A stretch of 64,000 nucleotides of DNA, taken from assembly GCA_031409495.1 (NCBI GenBank), contig JANNXI010000198.1, forward strand, positions 1-64,000, given 5' to 3'. This DNA is from JANMDR01 sp031409495 (lineage in GTDB: Bacteria > Pseudomonadota > Gammaproteobacteria > Burkholderiales > Usitatibacteraceae). A model generated the notes under the pieces. It saw only the letters and a program-made list of their open reading frames with translations. It made no database searches and had not been told where the DNA came from. A program made the translations under genes and the position numbers. This document shows positions 16,656 to 25,825 of this stretch, piece after piece; the first letter of the stretch is position 1, and each line of letters begins with the position of its first letter.

Positions 16656-17720
16656 CTAAAATGTGATTTGTGTTTGATGCTCGTCACCCACGCGTGTGCG
16701 GATGCTGCCGATTCTGAAAACCGCTTCGCCTTGCGCGGCTAAAAACGCTTGTACCGCTTCTGCATGTTCGACGGCGACGACGATGGTCATACCGATGCCG
16801 CAATTAAGAGTGCGCGCCATTTCATCATCGTCCAACCCGCCTTTAACTTGCAACCAGCCAAAAATTTCGGGGCGCGGCCACGCTACATTGCTTAATTGCG
16901 CTACCGTAGTTTTAGGTAACACCCGCGGTAAATTCTCGGTGATACCGCCACCGGTAATATGCGCCATGCCTTTTACCACACCCATTTGCGCTTGCATCAG
17001 CGCCAAAATGGGTTTTACATAAATGCGTGTTGGCTCGATGAGCTGCTTGGCTAATTTGGCATTTTCTGGTGCATTCAAATCTAAATTATCGCGCTCGACA
17101 ATTTTACGAATCAGCGAATAGCCATTGGAATGCGCGCCGCTCGACGCCAAGCCCAACACCACATCTCCAGGCACAATGCTGGCGCCGGTTAAAATATTCT
17201 CTTTTTCAACCAAACCCACGGCAAAGCCCGCTAAATCGTATTCTCCAGCGGGATACATGCTCGGCATTTCAGCTGTTTCGCCACCAATTAAGGCGCAGCC
17301 TGCAAGTTCGCAACCGTAGGCAATGCCTTTAATTACGTCCGTTGCCACGGCCACATCTAACTTACCGCAGGCAAAATAATCTAAGAAAAATATCGGTTCA
17401 GCGCCCTGCACCAAAATATCATTCACGCTCATGGCCACTAAATCTTGGCCCACGGTGTCGTGAACGTTAAGCAAAAACGCCAACTTTAATTTAGTGCCCA
17501 CGCCATCGGTGCCCGACACCATTACCGGATTTTTGTATTTTTTTGATACCTCAACCAGCGCACCAAAACCGCCAATGCTGCCCAACACTTCAGGCCGCAT
17601 GGTGCGCTTGGCGAATGGCTTAATATTTTCAACCAAGGCGTCCCCTGCGTCGATATCCACGCCTGCGTCTTTGTAGGTTAAAGGCGGCAATGAGGGAGGC
17701 AATGAGGGAGTGGGTTGCAT
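16656..17720 (-). CDS. purM: phosphoribosylformylglycinamidine cyclo-ligase
   Basis: PurM closes the imidazole ring to give AIR, the fifth step of purine synthesis, using ATP. The protein shows the family start TYKDAGVDIDAGDALV, the substrate-binding GFGALVEV, and VSGTDGVGTKLKLA, the VNDILVQGAEPIFFLDYFA block, GGETAEMPSMY and ITGGGITENLPRVLP. The ATG at 17720 is preferred; an upstream start at 17762 would run into the divergent perM promoter region. The first codons contain a 12-bp tandem duplication that encodes SLPPSLPP. The divergent exporter gene begins about 70 bp away. Confidence 0.95.
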   Translation of the reverse strand: MQPTPSLPPSLPPLTYKDAGVDIDAGDALVENIKPFAKRTMRPEVLGSIGGFGALVEVSKKYKNPVMVSGTDGVGTKLKLAFLLNVHDTVGQDLVAMSVNDILVQGAEPIFFLDYFACGKLDVAVATDVIKGIAYGCELAGCALIGGETAEMPSMYPAGEYDLAGFAVGLVEKENILTGASIVPGDVVLGLASSGAHSNGYSLIRKIVERDNLDLNAPENAKLAKQLIEPTRIYVKPILALMQAQMGVVKGMAHITGGGITENLPRVLPKTTVAQLSNVAWPRPEIFGWLQVKGGLDDDEMARTLNCGIGMTIVVAVEHAEAVQAFLAAQGEAVFRIGSIRTRVGDEHQTQITF

Positions 17721-17790
17721 GTTTGGTCTCGTAGTTGTTTGCGCGATGGTAAAGTACAGCATTAAGCAAGCAATTTTACTGGAAATGACT

Positions 17791-18963
17791 ATGTCCCGTC
17801 GCGATCAACACAGCAATAAGCCACAATCGCCCGCAGCGCCGCAAGCCAAACCTGTATCAGCACCCAAAGTATCAGCGCAACCGGCGCCAATGTTGGCGAC
17901 GGCGTGGCTCAGTGCAGAAGCGAAAACCTGCATCCTCGTAGCCATTGCACTATTAATTCTGGGCGCGTTTCTGTGGGTACTGTCGCCCATCTTGGCGCCG
18001 TTTTTAGCGGCAGCAATGATCGCCTATATTTTTGATCCCATCGTTGACTGGCTTGAAACTAAAGGCATAAGCCGCGGTACGGGTGCGGCTTTGGCAGTAG
18101 TAATATTAATTTTGGCGCTGGCAGCGATGATCTTAATTATTGTGCCGCTGCTCACCAAAGAAATTGGCCAACTCAGCGCGCAACTCCCCGGCTTAGCCGA
18201 CCAACTGAAAACCCGCGCCATTCCGTGGGCTGAGAGCACCTTGGGGATTAAAATTAATATTGATCCCGCATCATTTAAGCAATTTATTACCGACAATATG
18301 CAAGACGCCAGCGGCATCGCTAAACGCATATTTTCAGGCGCAACCGTAGGCGGTTTGGCCGTATTGGGGTTCTTAGTTAACCTTGCATTGCTACCCGTCG
18401 TGTTGTTTTACGTGCTGCGCGATTGGGACAGCTTAGTCGCCAAAGTCGCCCGCACCGTGCCGCGCCCGTGGTACCCAAAAGTGCAAGAAATTGCCGGTGA
18501 AATTGACGGCGTCCTCTCCGAATTTTTACGCGGCCAAATATCAGTCATGCTCATGATGGCGGTGTTTTACGTAGCCTGCCTGTGGATGGTAGGTCTAGAA
18601 TTTGCGCTACCGGTTGGGCTAGTAACGGGCCTACTGGTGTTCGTACCTTACCTAGGCGCGGCGGTTGGTTTAATTTTAGGCACAGTCACGGCTTTCCTAC
18701 AATTCCCGTCATTCACCGGCGTGCTCATGGTGTGGGGCGTATTCGCCGTAGGCCAAATATTAGAAGGCTTCATCATCACGCCCCGCTTCGTCGGCGAGCG
18801 CATTGGGCTGCATCCCGTGGCGGTGATATTTGCTTTGATGGCGTTTGGGCAAGTGTTTGGGTTTTTTGGCGTACTGTTAGCGCTGCCCGCGAGTGCCGCA
18901 ATATTGGTTACGGCACGGCATTTCTTGAAGTGGTATGAGGGGAGCCGGGTTTATCGGGGGTAA
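17791..18963 (+). CDS. AI-2E family (PerM-type) transporter
   Basis: This is an inner-membrane protein of the PerM/AI-2E exporter family (PF01594). After a hydrophilic Pro/Ala/Gln-rich start of ~45 residues, helices begin at CILVAIALLILGAFLWVLSP. Further helices continue through the protein, with the PYLGAAVGLILGT segment and GFIITPRFVGERIGLHPV near the C-terminus being family hallmarks. I start it at the ATG at 17791 (MSRRDQ), preceded by GGAA; an ATG two codons upstream is equally possible. Substrate is unknown. It is divergent from purM, an order common in betaproteobacteria. A palindrome copy begins 8 bp after its stop. Confidence 0.9.
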   Translation: MSRRDQHSNKPQSPAAPQAKPVSAPKVSAQPAPMLATAWLSAEAKTCILVAIALLILGAFLWVLSPILAPFLAAAMIAYIFDPIVDWLETKGISRGTGAALAVVILILALAAMILIIVPLLTKEIGQLSAQLPGLADQLKTRAIPWAESTLGIKINIDPASFKQFITDNMQDASGIAKRIFSGATVGGLAVLGFLVNLALLPVVLFYVLRDWDSLVAKVARTVPRPWYPKVQEIAGEIDGVLSEFLRGQISVMLMMAVFYVACLWMVGLEFALPVGLVTGLLVFVPYLGAAVGLILGTVTAFLQFPSFTGVLMVWGVFAVGQILEGFIITPRFVGERIGLHPVAVIFALMAFGQVFGFFGVLLALPASAAILVTARHFLKWYEGSRVYRG

Positions 18964-18971
18964 TTTTAGAT

Positions 18972-19006
18972 GCCTGAAGATGCCTTAAGTTAGGGCGTCT
19001 CCAGGC
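18972..19006. repeat. 35-bp palindrome, copy 2
   Basis: The arms are GCCTGAAGATGCC and GGGCGTCTCCAGGC. It sits immediately 3' of the perM-type gene, in terminator position but without a strong T-run after it. Confidence 0.85.
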
Positions 19007-19095
19007 AGTCAAAGATCACAAGACGTTAAGCAATGTACCGTGGCAGCATTAAAAATCTTTCATCCTTAAAAACACTCATTTGAAAAGCCGCGTCG

Positions 19096-19407
19096 ATGCA
19101 AGCAAAAACATCCTCATGGCCTAAACATGCAATCGTAGTTGTCTTTTGCATCTTTATATTGCTATACGCAGCATTCGGACTATTTGACGGGCAGTTTTAC
19201 CTGCCCGTCCGCAAAGGCTCGTTGACGCTGACCGGTGTCGCCATGGTTGTTCCGTTAATTGCCTGCGCACTTGTTTCGATCGCGCCACTCATTCGAGCCG
19301 GCCTGCTTTTGGTTGCGCTACAGCGCTCGCACGCTTGGGTTGAGCCGTTGCTTTTGTGGGGTGGCGTAGCAACGTGGCTCACTTCATACTGGCTCGCAGC
19401 ATATTAA
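19096..19407 (+). CDS. small membrane protein, unknown
   Basis: The predicted protein has 103 residues with three hydrophobic helices (about 12-30, 42-78 and 85-103), short polar ends and no recognisable family. The helix pattern, with a positively charged N-terminus and basic loops, looks like a real inner-membrane protein. The upstream ribosome site is weak. It lies between two palindrome copies, and its relation to the VOC gene downstream is unclear. Confidence 0.55.
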   Translation: MQAKTSSWPKHAIVVVFCIFILLYAAFGLFDGQFYLPVRKGSLTLTGVAMVVPLIACALVSIAPLIRAGLLLVALQRSHAWVEPLLLWGGVATWLTSYWLAAY

Positions 19408-19664
19408 GTAATGGATCGATGATTTAGACGCTGGCATGAGGAACCGTTGCATACCTTTTAAAATTTGCTTTTTCAGAGACCGTGATAAACCTCCATTGCC
19501 CAACCGTGATCGCGGACGCTCTGTGTCCTCCGCTAAAATTGATGCTGGCAGCATTGTGGTCCTTCGACCCGCAGATGAACGCCGGATAGTGTACATTCTT
19601 GTGGCGCGCGCGGCCCAGTATCAAGTCGATCGCCGCGCACGCTGCCTAACCATTTGGAACCCCC

Positions 19665-20021
19665 ATGTTCAAAAACCTAATCCCAAAAATCTTCTACAAC
19701 ACCCTTCAAGACGGCTTAACATTTTTCGTCGATGGTTTGGGTTTTGAAGTTCTTTATCAAGATGCAAAAATGGCTGTAATTGCGCGCGATGGCGCTAAGG
19801 CTTACATCGTGGCTTATCCGGAAGGTGCCGCAATGGAGCGACCGGAATTTGGGGTTGATACGGATGATATTGATGCGATTTATGCGGAGCTTTCAGCTCG
19901 TTCGCCACATTTGTTGCATCCTAATTCGAATCAGGTAAAGCACACGGCGTGGGGCTCGCGTGAATTCGCGATGCTGGATAAAACGACGGTGTGCGTGATC
20001 TTTCGACAGTGGGATGTTTGA
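19665..20021 (+). CDS. VOC-family (glyoxalase/bleomycin-resistance-like) protein
   Basis: This single-domain protein of 118 residues has the beta-alpha-beta-beta-beta layout of the vicinal oxygen chelate fold: a start with a repeated-domain helix (TLQDGLTFFVDGLGFEVLY), then MAVIARDGAKAYIVAY, and a second half with VDTDDIDAIYAEL and HTAWGSREFAMLDKTT. The typical RE(F)xxxDPxG ending appears only in part (REFAMLDKT). Metal ligands are not clear, so enzyme activity is uncertain. It is convergent with the 20114-20878 gene, and a palindrome lies between the two stops. Confidence 0.7.
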   Translation: MFKNLIPKIFYNTLQDGLTFFVDGLGFEVLYQDAKMAVIARDGAKAYIVAYPEGAAMERPEFGVDTDDIDAIYAELSARSPHLLHPNSNQVKHTAWGSREFAMLDKTTVCVIFRQWDV

Positions 20022-20062
20022 TTCTTGCAACGGCGCAAATATCGCTAACCGTCACTAAAAGC

Positions 20063-20097
20063 GCCTGAAGATGTCCTATTATAGGGCGTCTTCAGGC
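20063..20097. repeat. 35-bp palindrome, copy 3 (bidirectional terminator position)
   Basis: The arms GCCTGAAGATGTCCTA and TAGGGCGTCTTCAGGC lie between two convergent genes and are followed on the plus strand by ATTATTTTTT. This is the layout of a Rho-independent terminator. Confidence 0.9.
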
Positions 20098-20113
20098 ATT
20101 ATTTTTTGCCAGC

Positions 20114-20878
20114 CTACCGCGAAAAAAACCGGCGCACGGCAAAGCCTAACAAAATTACGCCGCCGATAAATGCCAACAAATGACGGTAACGATAAAACCA
20201 ACTACCGTTGCGGTCTTCAATGTAGCCAAGTAACTCTGTAGGAATATCGCCTTGACCGACGATGACTTGCAGCGTGCCAAAGTTCATATTTTCAATTTTG
20301 GCTAAGGTAAACAACAGCCGCGCGCTTTTACCTTTTGGGACCACAAAGCGATTCGTTTTAATGAGCTGAAGCAAACGCTGTTGATCTTTAAACATCGCAT
20401 TGTAACGAGCGAGATCGTCGGCGCCTATTTTTAGCTTGATGTCGTCTTGCGACAAAATCGGTGGTATCCCCGCGATGATGGGCGCCAAGGCGGTCACGGG
20501 GGCGTTGCCTTCAACCAAATAAGGCATCATGTGCTGCGATTCAAACTGGCTAAAACTATCCATTGAAACTAGGGGCACGCCCTCAGGGGACACTTCCAGC
20601 ACCATTAAGCCATCTCTTGCCCCGTCAATTAATTGCCCGGTGTAGCTGAGCACGACCCAAATTGGGCCCTTGTCGGGATCATTGACAAAGGACACGGTGC
20701 TCTTCGTGGGAAAGCTCCGCAGTTTGTTGCCATCTACAACCGTGAAGGTGTCAATAATGCGGGTAGGGTTTTGCGCTAGGCTCAAGACAGGCAGTAATGA
20801 GCAAACCAAAATAAGCACGAACTTTCTCAACACACCCATACGCGTTCGGTAACGGACTTGCTGCATAGGCGCTTTCAC
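20114..20878 (-). CDS. exported membrane-anchored protein, unknown
   Basis: The frame is 254 residues from a GTG start; an ATG at 20839 would give a more usual signal peptide (MGVLRKFVLILVCSLLP…SLAQ). The body is a predicted periplasmic beta-rich domain with a Gln/Asp-rich helical middle. A C-terminal helix (LLAFIGGVILLGFAV) followed by RRFFSR looks like a membrane anchor with a cytoplasmic basic end. It does not resemble a family I know. It is followed on its 3' side by a palindrome copy and lies just beyond the end of the pilus locus, from which another palindrome copy separates it. Confidence 0.65.
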   Translation of the reverse strand: MKAPMQQVRYRTRMGVLRKFVLILVCSLLPVLSLAQNPTRIIDTFTVVDGNKLRSFPTKSTVSFVNDPDKGPIWVVLSYTGQLIDGARDGLMVLEVSPEGVPLVSMDSFSQFESQHMMPYLVEGNAPVTALAPIIAGIPPILSQDDIKLKIGADDLARYNAMFKDQQRLLQLIKTNRFVVPKGKSARLLFTLAKIENMNFGTLQVIVGQGDIPTELLGYIEDRNGSWFYRYRHLLAFIGGVILLGFAVRRFFSR

Positions 20879-20994
20879 TCTCGAATTAATAACTAAGGGA
20901 ATATATCACCCGATGATACACAGTTAAGGCGTCTAGGTGGTGCCGGCAGCCTCAAAGCGCGTCAAACGCATCCGCGCGCGTTACCCAAAAATAT

Positions 20995-21029
20995 GCCCAA
21001 AAACGTCCTAAAATAGGACATCTTCGGGC
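20995..21029. repeat. 35-bp palindrome, copy 4 (3' end of pilus locus)
   Basis: The inner arms GTCCTA / TAGGAC and outer GCCC / GGGC are kept, while one arm is partly decayed. It lies about 130 bp past the last pseudopilin gene. Read on the minus strand it is followed by ATATTTTT, so it may be the locus terminator. Confidence 0.8.
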
Positions 21030-21157
21030 ATTTCAAGGGGTTCTAAAAATAAAGCTACTCGGGGCTTATTGGACCATATTTAGCTTTACACCTGCTATTC
21101 ACAATTTAACAAATACGTGCATGACGTGTTTTAAATTAGATACTCGCATTTTTATTT

Positions 21158-22381
21158 CTATAATCCTGCGGCGTCAGCTGCGCGCGCGTTCACTTCAATA
21201 CTGTTCCCAAGCGTTAACGCCTCGGTCACGTAAGCATTAAAGTCAACAACGATTAGGTCGGATTCGGCTTTAATAGCGACGGAAATAACCAACGCGGCAA
21301 TCGCTAACGCTAACGCCGCCACGGCGGCTACTTGCCCTGCGATGGCTAGCGCCAAGGCAAAGCCGTAAGCACCAAATGTAAAAATAGTTTCGGCCGTTGT
21401 CGAGGCAATTTGTGCCGCCGCGAGAGCAACGCCAGAAGTTGCTGATGCGATGCCAGATGCGCCCCCGGCTATTGCGGCAGCTGCCAGCTTGGCATTGAGC
21501 ACCTGGAGGTACGCATAATCAACCATGCCTTTGTGCATAATACGTGCGGCGACTAGCGTATTAAAGTGCGTGTGATCCGCCGCTGAAAAACCCAGACCAC
21601 AGGATAAATTAGCGAACAATGATGTGGCAGAAACGGTAACGACCTTGTCGTCGTAATTGTTAGTTTGCGTCCGTTCTGGCATATCAAAGACGGGGTTTGC
21701 TGCAGTTTGCGTCGCTTGAAGTCCATCATAGCGATTGCCATCGCCATCGGCGTCTTTCAATCCAGGCATCGTCAGTGCAAATGCAATATTTCTCACATTA
21801 CTGGTGCCGTTTGGTGAGGCTGTGCTTAAGTAGTTTCTATCACCTGCTGATTGGGTTTCGTTGCGGCCGAGCACCCCAAGGGTTGAGCACAAATCATAGC
21901 CATTCGCATTACCCAATAAGGTGGGCACACCCACCGGTGGGCTCCCTACGGCCATCAAATGCCGGTAGCGATCTTTTAACGCAGTTAGGTCGTTGTCTAG
22001 TGAGGGCAGCACATTTGGCTTTTGATAGGCGCCGTATCTCATTTTCTGCGCACTGGTATCAGCTATGCCAAGTGTTGCCCAAGGCAGCTCGCCTATTTGC
22101 CCTAAGCTACATAACTCAGTGCCAGCACCGCCCACTACTGCCGGACAAGGTAGGCGACCTTTCGCAAACGCAAACCCAACAATTGCGCCTTGTGCACGCT
22201 TTATCAAATCTTGCTCAACTACTTTTACGTTAGCGCGCGCTGCCGTTTGCCAATAACCTACGACTGCCATGGCAACCACGCCAAGGACTGCGATAGCAAT
22301 TGCGGCCTCAACCAAGCTAAATCCGGCTGCACGTAGTGTCTTGGCGCCAATGCGCGCACTCAACTGTTTAGTCCTCTTCAT
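21158..22381 (-). CDS. prepilin-like protein with RLPCP ectodomain and C-terminal hydrophobic domain
   Basis: This 407-residue protein has an 18-residue basic leader before G|FSLVEAAIAIAVLGVVAM, a type IV prepilin cleavage site with the conserved Glu5. An ectodomain follows with RLPCPA near residue 58, a second Cys, an LPWATLGI stretch, RYGAYQKPN, and a late NNYDDKVV…LFANLSCG block. Unusually for a pilin, the last ~110 residues are Ala-rich and include a long hydrophobic segment (about 335-375), then a polar tail. Three paralogues in this locus share the ectodomain. It is the last gene of the locus and overlaps the preceding gene by 4 bp. Its function is unknown, presumably minor pseudopilin or effector-like. 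Confidence 0.75.
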   Translation of the reverse strand: MKRTKQLSARIGAKTLRAAGFSLVEAAIAIAVLGVVAMAVVGYWQTAARANVKVVEQDLIKRAQGAIVGFAFAKGRLPCPAVVGGAGTELCSLGQIGELPWATLGIADTSAQKMRYGAYQKPNVLPSLDNDLTALKDRYRHLMAVGSPPVGVPTLLGNANGYDLCSTLGVLGRNETQSAGDRNYLSTASPNGTSNVRNIAFALTMPGLKDADGDGNRYDGLQATQTAANPVFDMPERTQTNNYDDKVVTVSATSLFANLSCGLGFSAADHTHFNTLVAARIMHKGMVDYAYLQVLNAKLAAAAIAGGASGIASATSGVALAAAQIASTTAETIFTFGAYGFALALAIAGQVAAVAALALAIAALVISVAIKAESDLIVVDFNAYVTEALTLGNSIEVNARAADAAGL

Positions 22382-23532
22382 AGGAGCAGTCCTTTCGTGC
22401 GAATGACGCTCGCTTGCGTTCGTGCGTTGAGATAAAACAAGTTAGTGTCGACTCTAAATGCGGTGGCCAAGACTAAATTTGCCTGCGATTCAGCTAACGC
22501 TGCCTGTGCTTCGGTTACAGCGATGATCGCTTGTGCTAAGCCATATGCAGATTGCGCTACCGCCAAAGGCAGCGCAATGACCGATAGCACCAAGGTGGCG
22601 CCTTTGGTGTCCGGCACGCCGGCAGCACCGAGTAGAGTGGCCATCACCGTAATTGCCGCGTCAGCAATCGCGATGAGCTTATTTTGCTCAGCCACCGCTA
22701 ACAGTTGCGTTTGTACACGCACATCAAAGCGCCGGAAGCGCTCGTGAAACTCGGCTTTTCGGTCAATATCGTAAGCCCCATACGCAGCGCGCGCAGCGCC
22801 ATTGGCAGCACCAAGGCGCTCGGGACAATTTATCCGCCCAAACAGCTCAGACAATCCGGCGCTGAACACGCGATCATCATAGGTGCGATCGCGCACGCCA
22901 GATCCAATAGCAAAGCTGGTGGTGTTATTGGCCAAACTGAAAACACCATCTACGCCTGGATGTACCAACGCATAGGCGACCGGCGCATTTCCCGAAGTAA
23001 TAGTGCCACCCGCGGGGGTTGCGATTGCGTTTTTAAGGCCGATGCAAAGATCTAGGCCACTCATAGGCGTTGCCGCAAGGACGGGTGTTGGGGGGAGAGG
23101 CGGCAGGTAGCGCAGCTTTGCGGCGGCCAAATCAGCATCGGCTGTTACCGTAACCAAATTAGGATTGCGATACACGCCGTAGCGAAGATTTGCGCCGCTG
23201 CTGAGACCCACTGTTTTATACGGAAACTGTCCTGCAGATGCAGTGCTGGCGCAATCTTCAACACCCGTTCCAGCGCTGGCCGGACAAGGCAGGCGATGCT
23301 GGCGCACAATAAAGCCTTCCAAAGCCTGTTGCGCTCCTATCACCTGCTCTTGGGATGTGTCTTCATTAGCTGTCCCGACCATGGCCGGTAACAACTGCCA
23401 TATCGCTACACCTATCACTGCCGAAACGGCTAGCACCACTACGGCTTCGAGCAGTGAAAATCCGCGCAAGTGCGCTTTCAGCGTTACGCGGTTACTGCAC
23501 AGCACGCGGCGTGTTTGTCCATATTTTTTCAT
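22378..23532 (-). CDS. prepilin-like protein with RLPCP ectodomain and C-terminal hydrophobic domain
   Basis: This 384-residue protein has a basic leader of about 24 residues, then G|FSLLEAVVVLAVSAVIGVAI with Glu5, the prepilin peptidase substrate pattern. The ectodomain has HRLPCPA, a Cys about ten residues later, FPYKTVGL and RYGVYRNPN. It ends in RTYDDRVFSAGLSELFGRINCP, all shared with its neighbours. From about residue 285 an Ala/Leu/Val-rich stretch of 60 or more residues could form one or two membrane helices or a hydrophobic coiled coil. It overlaps both flanking genes by 4 bp, so translation is probably coupled. Confidence 0.75.
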   Translation of the reverse strand: MKKYGQTRRVLCSNRVTLKAHLRGFSLLEAVVVLAVSAVIGVAIWQLLPAMVGTANEDTSQEQVIGAQQALEGFIVRQHRLPCPASAGTGVEDCASTASAGQFPYKTVGLSSGANLRYGVYRNPNLVTVTADADLAAAKLRYLPPLPPTPVLAATPMSGLDLCIGLKNAIATPAGGTITSGNAPVAYALVHPGVDGVFSLANNTTSFAIGSGVRDRTYDDRVFSAGLSELFGRINCPERLGAANGAARAAYGAYDIDRKAEFHERFRRFDVRVQTQLLAVAEQNKLIAIADAAITVMATLLGAAGVPDTKGATLVLSVIALPLAVAQSAYGLAQAIIAVTEAQAALAESQANLVLATAFRVDTNLFYLNARTQASVIRTKGLLL

Positions 23533-25529
23533 CGCATTCCTCCCTTAGCATCCGCTTCTCGAAGTAGCGCTTCAGCGCCCCCCCACGGTCCCGTTACATT
23601 CCCGATAGGCGTGGCAACTGTGGTGCTGGTTAGGCGCAATTGATCATAAGCATCCTTTGCGCCGGTTTCTGCTACTACCGCTTTGTTATAACTATCTTGC
23701 GCAAGCAACACACCGTTTTCAGCCACCGCGAATGCCGTGTACTTTTCTTCGTAGGTGGTAATTTGTGTGGTGATCGCAGCGCGATTATCGATATGTCCAG
23801 TGGTTGTGGTGGTTACCGAGGTCGGCGGCGACCCTGGAATTATTACAGTTGTGGTCACAGTGTAGGCTCGTCTATTGATGGCAATCAGTGCATTCCGCGC
23901 CGTGTCATAAGTTGTTTGCGCCGCACCCTGCGCCGTAATGGCGTTATTGGCCAACGTTTGCTTTGCGGCAATAGTGGCAAGCTCCGCCGCTGTGTATACC
24001 GAGGTACCGGGTGGCGCCACATAGCCTACCGCCGATTGTTGAGCGGTCGCCACCGCTTGATTGGCAGCGGCAACGGCAGCTTTAGCTTGCGCAAGCAGCG
24101 TGTATTTTGCGACTACATCAGCAACAAAGCTGTCGTTTGTTGTGGTGGCGGTCGTGGTAACTGGTACGCCCGCTAAATTTGCAGAATTGATGGTGCTCCC
24201 GGTTGTGCTGTACAAGTTGTTTCGGGCGGTAGTGCGCGCGGGATCAGCCGCCGCCAAATCATTTTGAGCGGTAACAAGCCGCGCGGCGGCGTTATTCTTC
24301 TCCGCTGTTGCCGCGACCCAACGCAATCTGGCATCCTCAACCTGGGTCGTCAAATCGGGATTGGCTTGGGTGGCGGCACTACCTGCCAAGGCTGCTACTT
24401 CCGCGACCAACACGATGTAAACCACATTGATAACAACCGCTGCCACCGCCAGCGCAACGCCCGCCACATTTAAGCCAATGGCGATACTACCGGCAGTGAC
24501 GGCCGCAGTATAAGGTGGTATGAACGCGCAGCCGACCAACACAATACATGTACCGACAGCTACCGCCAGCGCTGCAGACATAACACCTAGCTCAACAATG
24601 CTAGCACCTAAGCTAATGCCCGCCATGCCTACGCCATAGGCGGCAATGAGCGTCTTAAAAATAGAGACTAATATTTCAAGATCAGCGGCCTCTTTCGCCG
24701 CAGCAAACTGATCTTGTACTTCCGAGATCACATTTACGCCTAGCCCCATCAAATTTAGAGATGCGATATGGCTAGCGCAGTCATTGGTAAACATTAAGTC
24801 ACCGGCCGAGCGCGCCAATACCCGATCATCATAGCTGCCCGATACTTGCGCAACATCGGGTGCCTCCATCGCGCTGTTGCTTAAGTTAGCATTACGACCA
24901 TCAAACAGCGAGCCCGAGTCGTCTGCATCTACCTGCCCGGGGTGAGCCACTGAATAGGCAACACGGCGTCCGGTTCCGCCCGTAAACACTGAAACACCCG
25001 TTGCTTCAGCGCCGGATAGTGCAAGCTTGCGGCAGTAATCGCCAGTGCTAATTTGCGCAAGCGCGTAGGTGTCTGGCACAGCCACGGTGTTTTTTAGCTT
25101 AATTGGCTCGTAAACATTGGTGGCCGCACCAAGATCTGCTACGGCACTACGGCTCACCATGTAGAGCATTTGGAGATCGCCCGCTTTAGTGTCTGATGCG
25201 CTCAAGCCAATAGAGGCATAGGGCAGATAACCTTTGACATTGGTCGGGCTGGTGCAGTCCTCGGCGCCACCAATGGTGGTGGCGGGGCAGGGCAAGCGAT
25301 AATTGACGGCTGCAAAAGATTCAATATAGCGATTGACATATTGCAGTTGCGCCTTGGTCGTTTCTGCGCGTTCTGCCTGGCTTTTTGCGGCTAACCATGC
25401 ATAGCCCACTACCAAGATGGTGCCAATCACAAATAGAAACAGCATTGCCTCTAGCAGCCCGAGACCGGCCATTTTTTTAAGGCTTTGCTGTTGCGGCGGC
25501 TGGTGTTTTTGTGCCCGTTTTATTTTCAT
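23529..25529 (-). CDS. large prepilin-like protein: RLPCP ectodomain, polytopic-looking segment, coiled coil
   Basis: I start this at the ATG at 25529 (about 666 residues); the frame extends to 25613. A long basic leader precedes G|LGLLEAMLFLFVIGTILVVG, a variant prepilin site that keeps Glu5 but has Leu-Gly in place of Phe-Ser/Thr. Then come YRLPCPA, LPYASIGL and GSYDDRVLARSAGDL…C, as in its paralogues. Next are at least three strongly hydrophobic stretches (about residues 290-375 of this start). An Ala/Thr-rich, probably coiled-coil region then fills the C-terminal 270 residues. No described pilin has this layout to my knowledge. It overlaps the next gene by 4 bp and is separated from the upstream pilin by a palindrome. 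Confidence 0.7.
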   Translation of the reverse strand: MKIKRAQKHQPPQQQSLKKMAGLGLLEAMLFLFVIGTILVVGYAWLAAKSQAERAETTKAQLQYVNRYIESFAAVNYRLPCPATTIGGAEDCTSPTNVKGYLPYASIGLSASDTKAGDLQMLYMVSRSAVADLGAATNVYEPIKLKNTVAVPDTYALAQISTGDYCRKLALSGAEATGVSVFTGGTGRRVAYSVAHPGQVDADDSGSLFDGRNANLSNSAMEAPDVAQVSGSYDDRVLARSAGDLMFTNDCASHIASLNLMGLGVNVISEVQDQFAAAKEAADLEILVSIFKTLIAAYGVGMAGISLGASIVELGVMSAALAVAVGTCIVLVGCAFIPPYTAAVTAGSIAIGLNVAGVALAVAAVVINVVYIVLVAEVAALAGSAATQANPDLTTQVEDARLRWVAATAEKNNAAARLVTAQNDLAAADPARTTARNNLYSTTGSTINSANLAGVPVTTTATTTNDSFVADVVAKYTLLAQAKAAVAAANQAVATAQQSAVGYVAPPGTSVYTAAELATIAAKQTLANNAITAQGAAQTTYDTARNALIAINRRAYTVTTTVIIPGSPPTSVTTTTTGHIDNRAAITTQITTYEEKYTAFAVAENGVLLAQDSYNKAVVAETGAKDAYDQLRLTSTTVATPIGNVTGPWGGAEALLREADAKGGMR

Positions 25530-25718
25530 TTTGTTAACTTTCTGTTTGCCGGGTTGAGTGTGCGACGTGAATCCAAAAAATCGGCGAAGACTGCGCTTAA
25601 AAACATCACCCATACTTACTAAACGAGATTCAGCGACGAAACTATCAACAATAAAATATTTATTTTATTGTTGTCAAATTTAGCGACGAGTCTAAAGCAA
25701 TTTTTTGTTGCCTAAACC

Positions 25719-25753
25719 GCCTGAAGATGTCTGAAAAGAGGCCATCTTTAAGC
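25719..25753. repeat. 35-bp palindrome, copy 5 (inside the pilus locus)
   Basis: This is a partly decayed copy: left arm GCCTGAAGATGTC, right arm GGCCATCTTTAAGC. It sits in the 296-bp gap between the 25826 pilin and the three large pseudopilins. It could weaken transcription into the distal genes or mark a junction between two operons. Confidence 0.7.
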
Positions 25754-25825
25754 AGTTAAGGGATTCAGCTCGTCACTTTTTAACGCCTAGCGCAGGTTTG
25801 TTCGACAGGAGCGAACCTTCACCCA

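Noticed and set aside
19436..19747. 103-codon plus-strand frame before the VOC gene
   Set aside because: It is very Arg-rich and overlaps the VOC start in another frame. It looks like chance.
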